35,174 bases of DNA, from the NCBI RefSeq assembly GCF_001269925.1, contig NZ_LHVO01000049.1, positions 1 to 35,174 of the forward strand, in the 5' to 3' direction. The DNA comes from Pseudomonas sp. MIACH. GTDB taxonomy: Bacteria > Pseudomonadota > Gammaproteobacteria > Pseudomonadales > Pseudomonadaceae. Positions 1 through 9,872 of the stretch are shown piece by piece; position 1 is the first letter of the stretch; every line of letters begins with the position of its first letter. The notes beneath the pieces are model-generated. The model saw only the letters and a program-made list of their open reading frames with translations, did no database searches and was not told where the DNA came from. Position numbers and translations under genes: made by a program.

Positions 1-3000
1 CGGTGTACCTGCAACAGCTCGCCGAGCATGCCGAGCGTGACGGCAATCCACCGGCGGTGCGGGTCTACTGCTTTGGCGGCGATGCCGTGGCGCAGGCCAG
101 CTACGACCTGGCCTGGCGCGCGCTCAAGCCGACCTACCTGTTCAACGGCTACGGCCCGACTGAAACTGTGGTCACGCCGCTGCTGTGGAAAGCCCGCCGA
201 GGCGATCCTTGCGGCGCCGTCTACGCGCCAATCGGCACGTTGCTGGGCAACCGCAGCGGCTACGTGCTGGATGCGCAACTCAACCTGCAACCCATCGGCG
301 TCGCCGGCGAGTTGTACCTGGGCGGCGAGGGCGTGGCCCGAGGTTACCTGGAACGTCCGGCACTGACCGCCGAGCGCTTTGTGCCCGACCCGTTCGGCAA
401 ACCCGGCAGCCGTGTGTACCGCAGCGGCGACCTGACCCGAGGCCGCCCGGATGGGGTGGTGGATTACCTCGGTCGTGTCGACCATCAGGTGAAGATCCGC
501 GGTTTCCGTATCGAGCTGGGCGAAATCGAAGCGCGCCTGCGCGAACAGGACAGCGTCGGTGAAACCGTGGTGGTGGCCCAGGAAGGCCCGAGTGGCAAGC
601 AATTGGTGGCCTATGTGGTGCCGGCCTCGGCGCAGTTCAACGAGGTTGAATTCCGTGATGCCTTGCGTCAGGCCCTGAAGGCTCGCCTGCCGGACTACAT
701 GGTGCCGGCGCACTTTATGTTCCTGGCACACATGCCGCTGACCCCCAACGGCAAGCTCGACCGCAAGGGCCTGCCACAACCGGATGCCAGCCACTTGCAG
801 CAGACCTATGTGGCGCCGAAGAATGCGCTGGAACAGCAGATTGCCGGGATCTGGGCCGATGTGCTGCGCCTGCCGCGTGTGGGCTTGAACGACAATTTCT
901 TTGAGCTGGGCGGCGACTCGATCATTTCGATCCAGGTGGTCAGCCGTGCACGGCAGGCCGGTATTCGCTTCACCCCCAAGGATCTGTTCCAGCACCAGAC
1001 GGTGCAGAGTCTGGCGGCGGTCGCACAGATGGGCGGGCAGGGGCTGGTGATCGATCAGGGCTTGGCTCGCGGCGAAGCGCTGCTGTTGCCGATTCATCAG
1101 TACTTTTTCCAGGAGGACATTGCCGAGCGTCACCACTGGAACCAATCCGTCGTCCTGCGCCCAGGCGCTCGGCTGGAGGCCCACACATTGACCGCCGCCT
1201 TGTCCGCGCTGGTGGAGCATCACGATGCATTGCGCCTGCGCTTTCGCCAGTCTTCGGGCGGCTGGCAGGCTGAGTACGGCAGCGTTGAATCGCCGGCCAA
1301 TCTGCTCTGGGAAACCACCCTGGAGACGGTCGAGGCGCTTGAGCCCCTGGGCCTGGAGGCACAGCGCAGCCTGGACCTGGCAGCAGGGCCACTGATGCGT
1401 GCGGTGCTGGTCGAGTTGCCGGATGCCTCCCAACGGCTGTTGCTGGTGATCCACCACCTGGTCGTCGACGGCGTGTCGTGGCGCATTCTGCTGGAGGACT
1501 TGCAGACCGCCTACACCCAGCTGCAGAACGGGCAGGCGCTGGCATTGCCGGCCAAGACCAGTTCGACCCAAGTCTGGGCAAAACGCTTGCAGGCCCACGC
1601 CCAGAGCCCGGCCTTGCAGGAAGAGCTGCGGTTCTGGCAGGCGCAATTGCAAGGCGCCGACGCCGACTTGCCGTGTGATAACCCGCAAGGTGGGTTGCAC
1701 AACTCATTGGCCATTTCGGTGAACACCCATCTCGACGCGTCCTTCACCCGTCGTTTGCTGCAAGAGGCGCCTGCGGCGTATCGCACCCAGGTCAACGACC
1801 TGCTGTTGACTGCCTTGTCCCGGGTGATCACGCGCTGGACGGGCGGCGATTCGCTGCTGGTCAAGCTGGAAGGGCATGGTCGCGAAGACCTGTTCGACGA
1901 CGTGGACCTGACCCGCACGGTCGGCTGGTTCACCAGCCTCTATCCGCTGGCACTGACGCCGGCGGCGAGCCTGGCGGATTCGATCAAGGGCATCAAGGAA
2001 CAGCTGCGCGCGGTACCGGACAAAGGCATTGGTTTCGGTGCGCTGCGCTACCTGGGGGATGACCATGCCCGCCAGGTACTGAGTGGTCTGGCGCAACCGC
2101 GGATCACCTTCAACTACCTGGGCCAGTTCGATGGCAACTTCGACGATGATGCCGAGCAGGCATTCTTCACCCCGACGGGCGAAGAGGCCGGAGCGGAGCA
2201 GAGCGAACAGGCCTTGTTGGGCAACTGGCTGGAGATCAACGGCCAGGTCTATGGCGGTGAGCTGACCTTGAGTTGGAGCTTCAGCCGTGAAATGTTCAGC
2301 GAGGCCACCGTACAACGTCTGGCCGATGCCTACGCGCAGGAACTCAAGCAACTGATCGAGCATTGCTGCCTGGCGCCCCATCAGGGCGTGACCCCGTCGG
2401 ACTTCCCGTTGGCTGCGCTGACCCAGGCCCAACTGGACCAGTTCGCGCTCGCCGCTGTGGATGACGTTTATCCGTTGGCGCCGCTGCAGCAAGGCATGCT
2501 GTTCCACGCCCTGTATGAGCCCCAGGCGGGTGATTACGTCAACCAGATGCGCGTGGATGTCGAAGGCCTGGACGTGCCGCGTTTCCGCGATGCCTGGCAG
2601 GCGGCACTGGATAACCACGACATTCTGCGCACCGGCTTCATCTTGCATGGCAGCCTGGAGCACCCGCTGCAAGTGGTGCATCGCCACGCGCGGTTGCCGT
2701 TTATCGAAACCGAGTGCCCGGAGGGTGACGGGCAGCAACAGCATCTGGACCGTCTGGCCGATTCGCAACGCCTGCAAGGTTTCAACCTGGAGCAGCCGCC
2801 GCTGATCCGTATCGCGTTGGCCCACACTGGACCGCAGCGTTGCCACCTGATCTACACCAGCCACCACATCCTGATGGATGGCTGGAGCAGTTCCCAATTG
2901 CTCGGTGAAGTCCTTGAGCGTTACGCCGGCTATGCGCCGCAAGCCCAGGTCTCGCGTTACCGGGACTTTATCGCGTGGTTGCAAGCCCAGGACAAAACCC

Positions 3001-5627
3001 TGCGCGAAGCGTTCTGGAAGACGCAACTGGCCAAGCTGGAAGAGCCGACCCGGCTGTTCCAGGCGCTGCCGCGCAATCAGGATCAAGCCGCGTCGGGCCT
3101 GGGTGAGTACGCGCTTGAGCTGGATGCCGCGCAGATGGCCAGGCTCAAGGCGTTTGCCCAGGGCCAGAAAATTACCCTCAACACCCTGGTGCAATCGGCC
3201 TGGTTACTGCTGTTGCAACGCTACACCGGGCAGGACACCGTGGCCTTCGGCGCCACGGTCTCGGGTCGCCCCGGCGAGCTACGCGGTGTGGAGCAGCAGG
3301 TCGGGTTGTTCATCAATACCTTGCCGGTGGTGGCAACGCCTCGGCCGGATATGCCGGCGGCGCAATGGCTGCAGCACATCCAGCAGCAGAACGTGGCGCT
3401 GCGCGAGCACGAGCACACGCCGTTGTTCGAGATGCAGCGTTGGGCCGGGCTGGGCGGTGAGGCGTTGTTCGACACCATTCTGGTGTTCGAGAACTACCCG
3501 GTGTCAGAGGTCTTGGAGCAGGGCGCCCCCCTGGGCGTGCGCTTTGGCAATGTGAACAGCCGTGAGCAGACCCACTATCCGTTGTCGATTGCCGTCGGTG
3601 TCGGTGAAACCTTGAGCCTGCACTACACCTATGACCTGGGCGAGGTAGATGCCCACACGGTCATGCGCCTCAACCAGCACTTGCTGCACCTGCTGATGGA
3701 ACTGGTGGCCAAGCCGCAGGCCGCGCTGGGGCAATTGACGCTGCTGACAGAACCCGAGCAGTTGGCGCTGATGGCGCAAGGCACTGCGAGGGTCAATGCG
3801 GGTCCTTGTGGTCTGGTCCAGCACCAATTCGAACAGCAGGTCCGCCGCACGCCACAGGCAACAGCGGTGATCTTTGGCGATCAACAGTTGACCTACGATG
3901 CCCTGAACCGGCGTGCCAACCGCCTCGCGCACGGTTTGATCGCGCAAGGTGTGGGCCCGGACTCGCTGGTGGCAATCGCCCTGGAGCGCTCCTTCGACAT
4001 GCTGGCCGGGTTGCTGGCCATTCTCAAGGCCGGTGGTGCGTATGTGCCGCTTGATGCGGACTACCCACAGGAACGCCTGGCCTACATGCTCAAGGACAGT
4101 GGCGTGAAGTGGTTGCTGACCCAATCGGACCTGCACCTGCCGCTGGCCGAAGGGGTGCGCTGCCTGAGTCTGGATGGCGAGCAGGCCTGGTTGAATGCAG
4201 GCGACGACACCGATCCTCAGGTGACCGTAAGCGGCGAGAACCTGATGTATGTGATCTACACCTCTGGCACCACCGGCAACCCCAAAGGCGTGGGTGTGAC
4301 CCATGAAGCGTTGGCGCAACGCCTGGCGTGGATGCAGGACACCTACCGCCTGCAGGCCGACGATGTGCTGTTGCAAAAGGCCCCGATGAGTTTTGACGTG
4401 TCGGTGTGGGAGTGCTTCTGGCCATTGATCAGCGGCAGCCGCCTGGTCATCGCGGCGCCGGGCGAACACCGCGATCCGGTGCGCCTGATGGAGTTGATCC
4501 AGGCGTTCGGCGTGACCACGCTGCACTTCGTCCCATCGCTGCTGCAGTTGTTCATGGATACACCGGGTGTGGCCCAGTGCACCCGTGTGCGCAGGATGTT
4601 CTCCGGCGGCGAAGCACTCAGCGCCGATTTGCGCGACCAGATCCTGCGCACGCTTCCCGGCGTGGTGCTGCACAACCGTTACGGGCCGACTGAAACGACG
4701 ATTAATGCGACCTGGTGGCCCTGTTCCCTGGCGGATGGCGCGCGTTCGCCGATTGGCCGTCCGTTGGGCAGTGTGATCTGCCGGGTGTTGGACGGTGATC
4801 TGAACCCGGTACCTGCCGGCGTGGCTGGAGAGTTGTGCGTGGGGGGCGATGGCTTGGCGCGCGGTTATCTCGGGCGGCCTGGGCTGTCGGCCGAGCGCTT
4901 TATCGCCGACCCGTTCGGCAGTGCCGGCGCCCGTTTGTATCGCACGGGCGACCGCGTGCGTTGGGCGGATGACGGCGCGTTGGAGTATCTGGGGCGCCTG
5001 GATCAGCAGATCAAGATTCGCGGCTTCCGGGTCGAACTGGAGGAAATCTGTGCGTTGTTGCTGCTCCAGGACGCGGTGGCCCAAGCGCAAGTGATCCTGC
5101 GCCAGGGCAGTGGCGGCGGCCAGTTGGTCGGCTACTACGTTGCCCAGCCGACTGCACCGGACGAAGTCGAACATGGCCTGGCTTTGCGCACTGCGTTGCA
5201 GGCCCAACTGCCCGACTACATGGTGCCCAAACACTTCGTGCGCCTGCCCGAGATGCCGTTGAGCCCGAGCGGCAAGTTGGACCGCAAGGCGTTGCCGGAC
5301 CCTGGCAGCCAAGTCTTGCAAGGCGAGTACCTGGCCCCTCACAGCGACCTTGAGAAGCAACTGGCGGCGATCTGGCAGGACGTGCTGGACGTTGAGCAAG
5401 TCGGCTTGAATGACCACTTCTTCGAGCTGGGCGGGCATTCGCTGTTGGTGATCAATGTGATGTCGCGCATTCAGTTGGAGTTGGGCGTCAAAATCAGCGT
5501 GCATGAGCTGTTCCAGCATGCCCAGCTCAAGCAACTGGCGGACCATCTGCAAGGACAGGGGTCAGGAGTCAGCACCGAGAAGCTGTCGTTCCTGGATTCG
5601 CTCCTCGACGAAATGGAGGAGGTGTAA
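1..5627 (+). CDS. pvdJ: Pyoverdine NRPS, 5'-truncated by window (A-T-E-C-A-T)
   Basis: This gene enters from before base 1 in the frame that includes bases 3-5; 1874 residues are visible. The order is the end of an A domain (NGYGPTE, A8 RGFRIELGEIE, A10 NGKLDRKGLP), a T domain (LGGDS, Ser306), an epimerisation domain (HH at 484-485, EGHGRE, TVGWFT, FNYLGQF), a C domain of the type that follows E (HHILMDGWS, HH at 954-955), a full A domain (YTSGTTGNPKG from 1419, FDVSVW at 1464) and a T domain (LGGHS, Ser1813). It therefore adds a D-residue and then one further residue. The visible pocket residues of the first A domain are G-V-T, which recalls lysine-type codes, but most of that pocket lies outside the window. 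The second pocket reads D-V-W-H-M-S-R-I-N, which is serine-like but atypical. The acidic tail DSLLDEMEEV may dock to the next protein. The pvdJ name rests on position before pvdD and fpvA. Confidence 0.93.
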   Translation, partial: VYLQQLAEHAERDGNPPAVRVYCFGGDAVAQASYDLAWRALKPTYLFNGYGPTETVVTPLLWKARRGDPCGAVYAPIGTLLGNRSGYVLDAQLNLQPIGVAGELYLGGEGVARGYLERPALTAERFVPDPFGKPGSRVYRSGDLTRGRPDGVVDYLGRVDHQVKIRGFRIELGEIEARLREQDSVGETVVVAQEGPSGKQLVAYVVPASAQFNEVEFRDALRQALKARLPDYMVPAHFMFLAHMPLTPNGKLDRKGLPQPDASHLQQTYVAPKNALEQQIAGIWADVLRLPRVGLNDNFFELGGDSIISIQVVSRARQAGIRFTPKDLFQHQTVQSLAAVAQMGGQGLVIDQGLARGEALLLPIHQYFFQEDIAERHHWNQSVVLRPGARLEAHTLTAALSALVEHHDALRLRFRQSSGGWQAEYGSVESPANLLWETTLETVEALEPLGLEAQRSLDLAAGPLMRAVLVELPDASQRLLLVIHHLVVDGVSWRILLEDLQTAYTQLQNGQALALPAKTSSTQVWAKRLQAHAQSPALQEELRFWQAQLQGADADLPCDNPQGGLHNSLAISVNTHLDASFTRRLLQEAPAAYRTQVNDLLLTALSRVITRWTGGDSLLVKLEGHGREDLFDDVDLTRTVGWFTSLYPLALTPAASLADSIKGIKEQLRAVPDKGIGFGALRYLGDDHARQVLSGLAQPRITFNYLGQFDGNFDDDAEQAFFTPTGEEAGAEQSEQALLGNWLEINGQVYGGELTLSWSFSREMFSEATVQRLADAYAQELKQLIEHCCLAPHQGVTPSDFPLAALTQAQLDQFALAAVDDVYPLAPLQQGMLFHALYEPQAGDYVNQMRVDVEGLDVPRFRDAWQAALDNHDILRTGFILHGSLEHPLQVVHRHARLPFIETECPEGDGQQQHLDRLADSQRLQGFNLEQPPLIRIALAHTGPQRCHLIYTSHHILMDGWSSSQLLGEVLERYAGYAPQAQVSRYRDFIAWLQAQDKTLREAFWKTQLAKLEEPTRLFQALPRNQDQAASGLGEYALELDAAQMARLKAFAQGQKITLNTLVQSAWLLLLQRYTGQDTVAFGATVSGRPGELRGVEQQVGLFINTLPVVATPRPDMPAAQWLQHIQQQNVALREHEHTPLFEMQRWAGLGGEALFDTILVFENYPVSEVLEQGAPLGVRFGNVNSREQTHYPLSIAVGVGETLSLHYTYDLGEVDAHTVMRLNQHLLHLLMELVAKPQAALGQLTLLTEPEQLALMAQGTARVNAGPCGLVQHQFEQQVRRTPQATAVIFGDQQLTYDALNRRANRLAHGLIAQGVGPDSLVAIALERSFDMLAGLLAILKAGGAYVPLDADYPQERLAYMLKDSGVKWLLTQSDLHLPLAEGVRCLSLDGEQAWLNAGDDTDPQVTVSGENLMYVIYTSGTTGNPKGVGVTHEALAQRLAWMQDTYRLQADDVLLQKAPMSFDVSVWECFWPLISGSRLVIAAPGEHRDPVRLMELIQAFGVTTLHFVPSLLQLFMDTPGVAQCTRVRRMFSGGEALSADLRDQILRTLPGVVLHNRYGPTETTINATWWPCSLADGARSPIGRPLGSVICRVLDGDLNPVPAGVAGELCVGGDGLARGYLGRPGLSAERFIADPFGSAGARLYRTGDRVRWADDGALEYLGRLDQQIKIRGFRVELEEICALLLLQDAVAQAQVILRQGSGGGQLVGYYVAQPTAPDEVEHGLALRTALQAQLPDYMVPKHFVRLPEMPLSPSGKLDRKALPDPGSQVLQGEYLAPHSDLEKQLAAIWQDVLDVEQVGLNDHFFELGGHSLLVINVMSRIQLELGVKISVHELFQHAQLKQLADHLQGQGSGVSTEKLSFLDSLLDEMEEV

Positions 5628-8600
5628 TGGATAACCAGATGGCTCACAAAATCATGAAGCGCTTTATCGGGCTGCCGCTGGAGCAGCGCAAGGTCTACCT
5701 GCAGCGCATGCTGCAGGAGGGCGTTTCGCCGGCTAACCTGCCTATTCCCCAAGTGCGGCTTGAGGCCAATAGCCTGCCGCTTTCGTATGCCCAGGAGCGC
5801 CAGTGGTTTCTCTGGCAACTGGAGCCGCAGAGCGCGGCTTACCACATTCCCAGCGCCTTGCGACTCAAGGGCCGCTTGGATATTGCCGCGTTACGCAGGA
5901 GCTTTGAGCACCTGATCGCCCGGCACGAGAGTTTACGCACACGGTTCCAGCGGGTCGGTGAGGGCACGCAGCAGGAAATCCTGCCCGCTTACCCGGTGGA
6001 ACTGCTGCCTGAGGACATCGATGAGCGCCACTTGAAAGCCCGCGTCGAAGAGGAGATTGCGCGGCCCTTCGACCTGGAACAAGGCCCGCTGTTACGCATC
6101 AGCCTGTTGCGTGTGGCAGAGCAGGACCACGTGCTGGTGCTGGTGCAGCACCACATCATCTCTGACGGCGGCTCGATGCAAGTGATGGTCGAGGAAGTGG
6201 TGCAGGCCTATACCGCATTCAGTCAGGGCCGTGAGATTGACTTGCCGGCGTTGCCGATCCAGTACGCGGACTACGCCCTGTGGCAGCGCAGCTGGATGGA
6301 AGCCGGGGAAAAGGAGCGTCAGTTGGAATACTGGCGCGACCTGCTCGGCGGCGACCAACCGGTGCTGGAACTGCCGTTGGACCGGCCGCGCCCGGCCGTG
6401 CAGAGTTTTCGCGGCGCGTCACTGGACATCGAGCTGGATGGCGAGTTGGCTGCCGGTATCAAGGCGTTGGCACAGCGCGAAGGGGCGACCAGTTTCATGC
6501 TGCTGTTGGCGTCCTTCCAGGCGCTGCTGTATCGCTACAGCGGGCAGCAGGACATCCGCGTCGGCGTGCCGACCGCCAACCGTAACCGCGTGGAGACACA
6601 GCGGCTGATCGGGTTCTTCGTCAATACCCAGGTGCTCAAGGCCGATATGGACGAGCACACCAGTGTCTTGACGCTGTTGCGCCAGGCGCGTCAGCGGGTA
6701 CTGGAGGCCCAGGCGCACCAGGACCTGCCATTCGAACAGTTGGTGGAAGCGCTGCGCCCGGAGCGCAGCTTGAGTTACAGCCCGTTGTTCCAGGTCATGT
6801 TCAACCATCAGGGCCGAGGTGCCGGCAGCGAGCCGCAGGCTTCCAGCCTGGTGCTGGAAGGGTTGGACTGGGAGAGCCGCACGGCACAGTTCGACCTCAG
6901 CTTGAATGTCTCCGAGGATGCTTCGCGTATCCAGGCTTCATTTGGCTACGCCACCGACCTGTTCGAAGCGACCACCATCGAACGCATGGCACAGCACTGG
7001 CAGCGTCTGTTGAGGGCAATGATCGCGACGCCCGAGGCGTTGATCGATTCGCTGGTGATGCTGGACGTGCAAGAGCGTCGGCAGATCGTCGACACCTGGA
7101 ATGCCACCACCACCGATTACCCTCTCGAACAGGCCGTGCACCATGGCTTTGAAGCGCACGCCGAACGTACCCCGGATCGGCCCGCCCTAGTGTTTGGCCC
7201 CGCGCAATTGACCTACGCCGCCCTGAACCGCCGCGCCAACCGCCTGGCCCACGCGTTGATCGAACGCGGTGTCGGTCCGGACAGCCTGGTGGGCGTGGCG
7301 ATGGAGCGCTCCGTGGAGATGGTCGTCGGCTTGCTGGCGATCCTCAAGGCCGGGGGCGCCTATGTCCCCGTGGACCCGGAATACCCCCAGGAACGCCAGG
7401 CCTACATGCTGGAGGACAGTGCGGTAAACCTGCTGTTGAGCCAGTCACACTTGAGCCTGCCGTCAGCCGACCACGTGCTGCGCATTGACCTGGACCGCGA
7501 TGAATCCTGGCTGCAAGCGTACAGCGAGGCCAACCCCGGCGTGGCGCTCAGCCCTGAGAACCTCGCCTATGTGATCTACACCTCTGGTTCGACCGGGAAA
7601 CCCAAAGGCGCGGGCAACAGTCACGCGGCCCTGACCAACCGCCTGTGTTGGATGCAGCAAGCCTATGCACTGGGCGCCGATGACACGGTGCTGCAGAAGA
7701 CACCCTTCAGCTTTGATGTGTCGGTGTGGGAGTTTTTCTGGCCGCTGCTCAGCGGCGCCCGGCTGGTGATGGCTGCGCCTGGCGATCACCGTGATCCGGC
7801 GAAGCTGGTGGCGTTGATCACCGGTGAAGGGGTCACGACCCTGCACTTTGTCCCCTCGATGCTGCAAGCCTTCCTGCAGGACGGCCAGGTCGGGCGTTGC
7901 CGCAGTGTGCGGCGCATCGTTAGCAGCGGTGAAGCCTTGCCTGTGGACGCGCAGACCCAGGTATTCGCGAAGCTGCCACAGGCGAGTTTGTACAACCTCT
8001 ACGGCCCCACGGAAGCCGCCATCGACGTGACCCATTGGACCTGTGTCGACGAAGGCAAGGACGCCGTGCCGATTGGCAAACCCATCGCGAACCTGGGTTG
8101 CCATATTCTCGACGGTAACCTGGAGCCCGTGCCGATCGGGGTACTGGGCGAGTTGTACCTGGCGGGCAAGGGGTTGGCGCGGGGGTATCACCGTCGGCCG
8201 TTGCTGACCGCTGAACGTTTTGTCGCGAGCCCGTTCGGAGCCGGTGAGCGGATGTACCGCACCGGCGACCTGGCGCGTTATCGGCCGGACGGGGTGATCG
8301 AGTACGCCGGGCGTATCGACCATCAAGTCAAACTGCGTGGCCTGCGCATCGAACTGGGCGAAATCGAGGCGCGTCTGCTGGAACATGAACGGGTCCGCGA
8401 AGCGGCGGTATTGGCCCTCGATGGCACCCAACTGGTCGGGTATGTGGTGCTCGATGAGGCGGTGCCGGACTGGCGCGAAGCCCTCGCCGCGCACTTATCG
8501 CGACACCTGCCGGCCTTTATGGTGCCGGCCCAATGGGTGGCGCTGGAAAGCATGCCGCTGAGCCCCAACGGCAAGCTCGAGCGCAAGGCGCTGCCGCGTC

Positions 8601-9766
8601 CTGAGGCAGGCACTCGGCAGCGCGACTATGCGCCGCCGCACACCGCGCTGGAACAGCAGGTTGCGCAGGTGTGGCAGCAGGTGCTGGGTGTCGAGCGCGT
8701 CGGCCTTGACGATAATTTCTTCGAACTGGGCGGGCATTCGTTGTTGCTGCTGGTGGTCAAGGAACGCCTGGCCGCCCAATGCGGGCTGGGGCTGACGGTC
8801 AATCAACTGATGACGCGCCCCACTGTCAGGGCACTGGCCAGCAATGCGACGGAGCAACAGGGGCACTCGCTGCTGGTGGACCTCAATGGTCGCCAGGGCG
8901 ACGCGTCCTTGTTCCTGTTTCACCCCAGCTTCGGCTCGGCGCATTGCTACAAGGCGATTGCCATGGCGTTGCGCGTGGACATGCCCGTACGCGGCGTCAT
9001 CTGCCGCGCACTGATCGACCCGCTGGGCGAGGTGCCGACCTGGGATGCGATGGTTGAGGACTATGCCCGGCAGATCCAGGCGGCCCAGCCGCAGGGACCG
9101 TATTACCTCGGGGGCTGGTCGCTGGGAGGCAACCTGGCGTTGCAGGTTGCCGCTTACCTGGAAGCGCGGGGCGCCGAAGTCGCATTCGTGGGCTGCATCG
9201 ATGCGCCGCCACCGCTGCATGTCAAGGCGTTCTGGGACAGGGACAAACCGTTGACCCCGGTCGTAGGCGAGACCCTCGTGGACCGGCGCGTGGAGTTGCT
9301 GACGGTGATGTTCCCTGATGCTGCACAGGCCATCACCCAGGCCTGGCAGGATATTGAACACTCTGCAGTGGCTGCTGATCAGCACTGGACGGCGCTGTGT
9401 GACTGGGCCGATTCGGCCCTGGGCGAAACGTTCGCCAGCCTGCGCAATGAGTTGCAGCAGGGGGGCGAGCTGGAGGTGTCGTGGGCGTTGAAACTCACCC
9501 TGGATGAGCGTTTGCAGGATGCCGACTACGTGCGCATTGCCGCGCCGGTGAGCTGCTGGTGGGCCGCGCAAAGCAAGTCGGAACGGGATCGCCAGGTCAT
9601 CAGCACGGCGCTTGAGGAGGGCATTGGTCACGGGATCGACGCTTCGGTGGTGATCGATACGACCCACGACCGAATCGTCGACAACCCTGAGTTCATTGCC
9701 TCGTTCGTCTCCGTGCTCAAGGGCGCCCGGCGCAGAGGCGTGCCTGATACACCGCATTCGTCTTGA
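5627..9766 (+). CDS. pvdD: Terminal pyoverdine NRPS, serine module with thioesterase (C-A-T-TE)
   Basis: This 1379-residue synthetase adds the last residue of the pyoverdine peptide and releases the chain in the cytoplasm. Residues 1-43 look like a helical docking segment. The C domain carries HHIISDGGS (HH at 175-176). The A domain has YTSGSTGKPKG near 650 and FDVSVW at 696. Read on GrsA numbering, its pocket is D-V-W-H-I-S-L-I-D plus the A10 lysine, the standard serine code. The T domain has LGGHS (Ser1038). A type I thioesterase fills about 1080-1365, with GGWSLGG (nucleophile Ser1165) and a likely catalytic His in TTHDRI. No E domain is present, so an L-Ser terminus is inferred. The ATG overlaps the previous stop as TAATG, so translation is probably coupled. 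It is one module shorter than a two-module terminal enzyme such as PAO1 PvdD; the name follows the thioesterase and synteny. Confidence 0.95.
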   Translation: MDNQMAHKIMKRFIGLPLEQRKVYLQRMLQEGVSPANLPIPQVRLEANSLPLSYAQERQWFLWQLEPQSAAYHIPSALRLKGRLDIAALRRSFEHLIARHESLRTRFQRVGEGTQQEILPAYPVELLPEDIDERHLKARVEEEIARPFDLEQGPLLRISLLRVAEQDHVLVLVQHHIISDGGSMQVMVEEVVQAYTAFSQGREIDLPALPIQYADYALWQRSWMEAGEKERQLEYWRDLLGGDQPVLELPLDRPRPAVQSFRGASLDIELDGELAAGIKALAQREGATSFMLLLASFQALLYRYSGQQDIRVGVPTANRNRVETQRLIGFFVNTQVLKADMDEHTSVLTLLRQARQRVLEAQAHQDLPFEQLVEALRPERSLSYSPLFQVMFNHQGRGAGSEPQASSLVLEGLDWESRTAQFDLSLNVSEDASRIQASFGYATDLFEATTIERMAQHWQRLLRAMIATPEALIDSLVMLDVQERRQIVDTWNATTTDYPLEQAVHHGFEAHAERTPDRPALVFGPAQLTYAALNRRANRLAHALIERGVGPDSLVGVAMERSVEMVVGLLAILKAGGAYVPVDPEYPQERQAYMLEDSAVNLLLSQSHLSLPSADHVLRIDLDRDESWLQAYSEANPGVALSPENLAYVIYTSGSTGKPKGAGNSHAALTNRLCWMQQAYALGADDTVLQKTPFSFDVSVWEFFWPLLSGARLVMAAPGDHRDPAKLVALITGEGVTTLHFVPSMLQAFLQDGQVGRCRSVRRIVSSGEALPVDAQTQVFAKLPQASLYNLYGPTEAAIDVTHWTCVDEGKDAVPIGKPIANLGCHILDGNLEPVPIGVLGELYLAGKGLARGYHRRPLLTAERFVASPFGAGERMYRTGDLARYRPDGVIEYAGRIDHQVKLRGLRIELGEIEARLLEHERVREAAVLALDGTQLVGYVVLDEAVPDWREALAAHLSRHLPAFMVPAQWVALESMPLSPNGKLERKALPRPEAGTRQRDYAPPHTALEQQVAQVWQQVLGVERVGLDDNFFELGGHSLLLLVVKERLAAQCGLGLTVNQLMTRPTVRALASNATEQQGHSLLVDLNGRQGDASLFLFHPSFGSAHCYKAIAMALRVDMPVRGVICRALIDPLGEVPTWDAMVEDYARQIQAAQPQGPYYLGGWSLGGNLALQVAAYLEARGAEVAFVGCIDAPPPLHVKAFWDRDKPLTPVVGETLVDRRVELLTVMFPDAAQAITQAWQDIEHSAVAADQHWTALCDWADSALGETFASLRNELQQGGELEVSWALKLTLDERLQDADYVRIAAPVSCWWAAQSKSERDRQVISTALEEGIGHGIDASVVIDTTHDRIVDNPEFIASFVSVLKGARRRGVPDTPHSS

Positions 9767-9872
9767 TTAGGGGCGCTTCGCACCCCAACGCGAGATAAGC
9801 CCGCTCGCCACAGAGGTCCCGGTTTGCTGCGCGGCAGCGCTACTTCGAAGAGGTAGTGGGAGGCTACCGGGA
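9767..9872. terminator. Convergent intergenic region with weak hairpins
   Basis: This gap lies between the convergent NRPS and fpvA genes. A short hairpin directly follows the NRPS stop (GGGG at 9770-9773 pairing with CCCC at 9783-9786, plus a GC pair and a TTC loop). A looser inverted repeat (CCCGGT / ACCGGG) covers much of the rest. Neither is followed by a T run, so terminator function is inferred from position rather than from a classical intrinsic signal. Confidence 0.3.

Noticed and set aside
3504..5552. Long open frame of 682 codons on the minus strand inside the first NRPS gene (and similar ones at 1704-3194 and 7463-9757)
   Set aside because: The plus strand encodes unmistakable NRPS domains. 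The antisense frames have low-complexity Gln/His/Arg-rich translations with no domain motifs, the usual by-product of GC-rich codon use.
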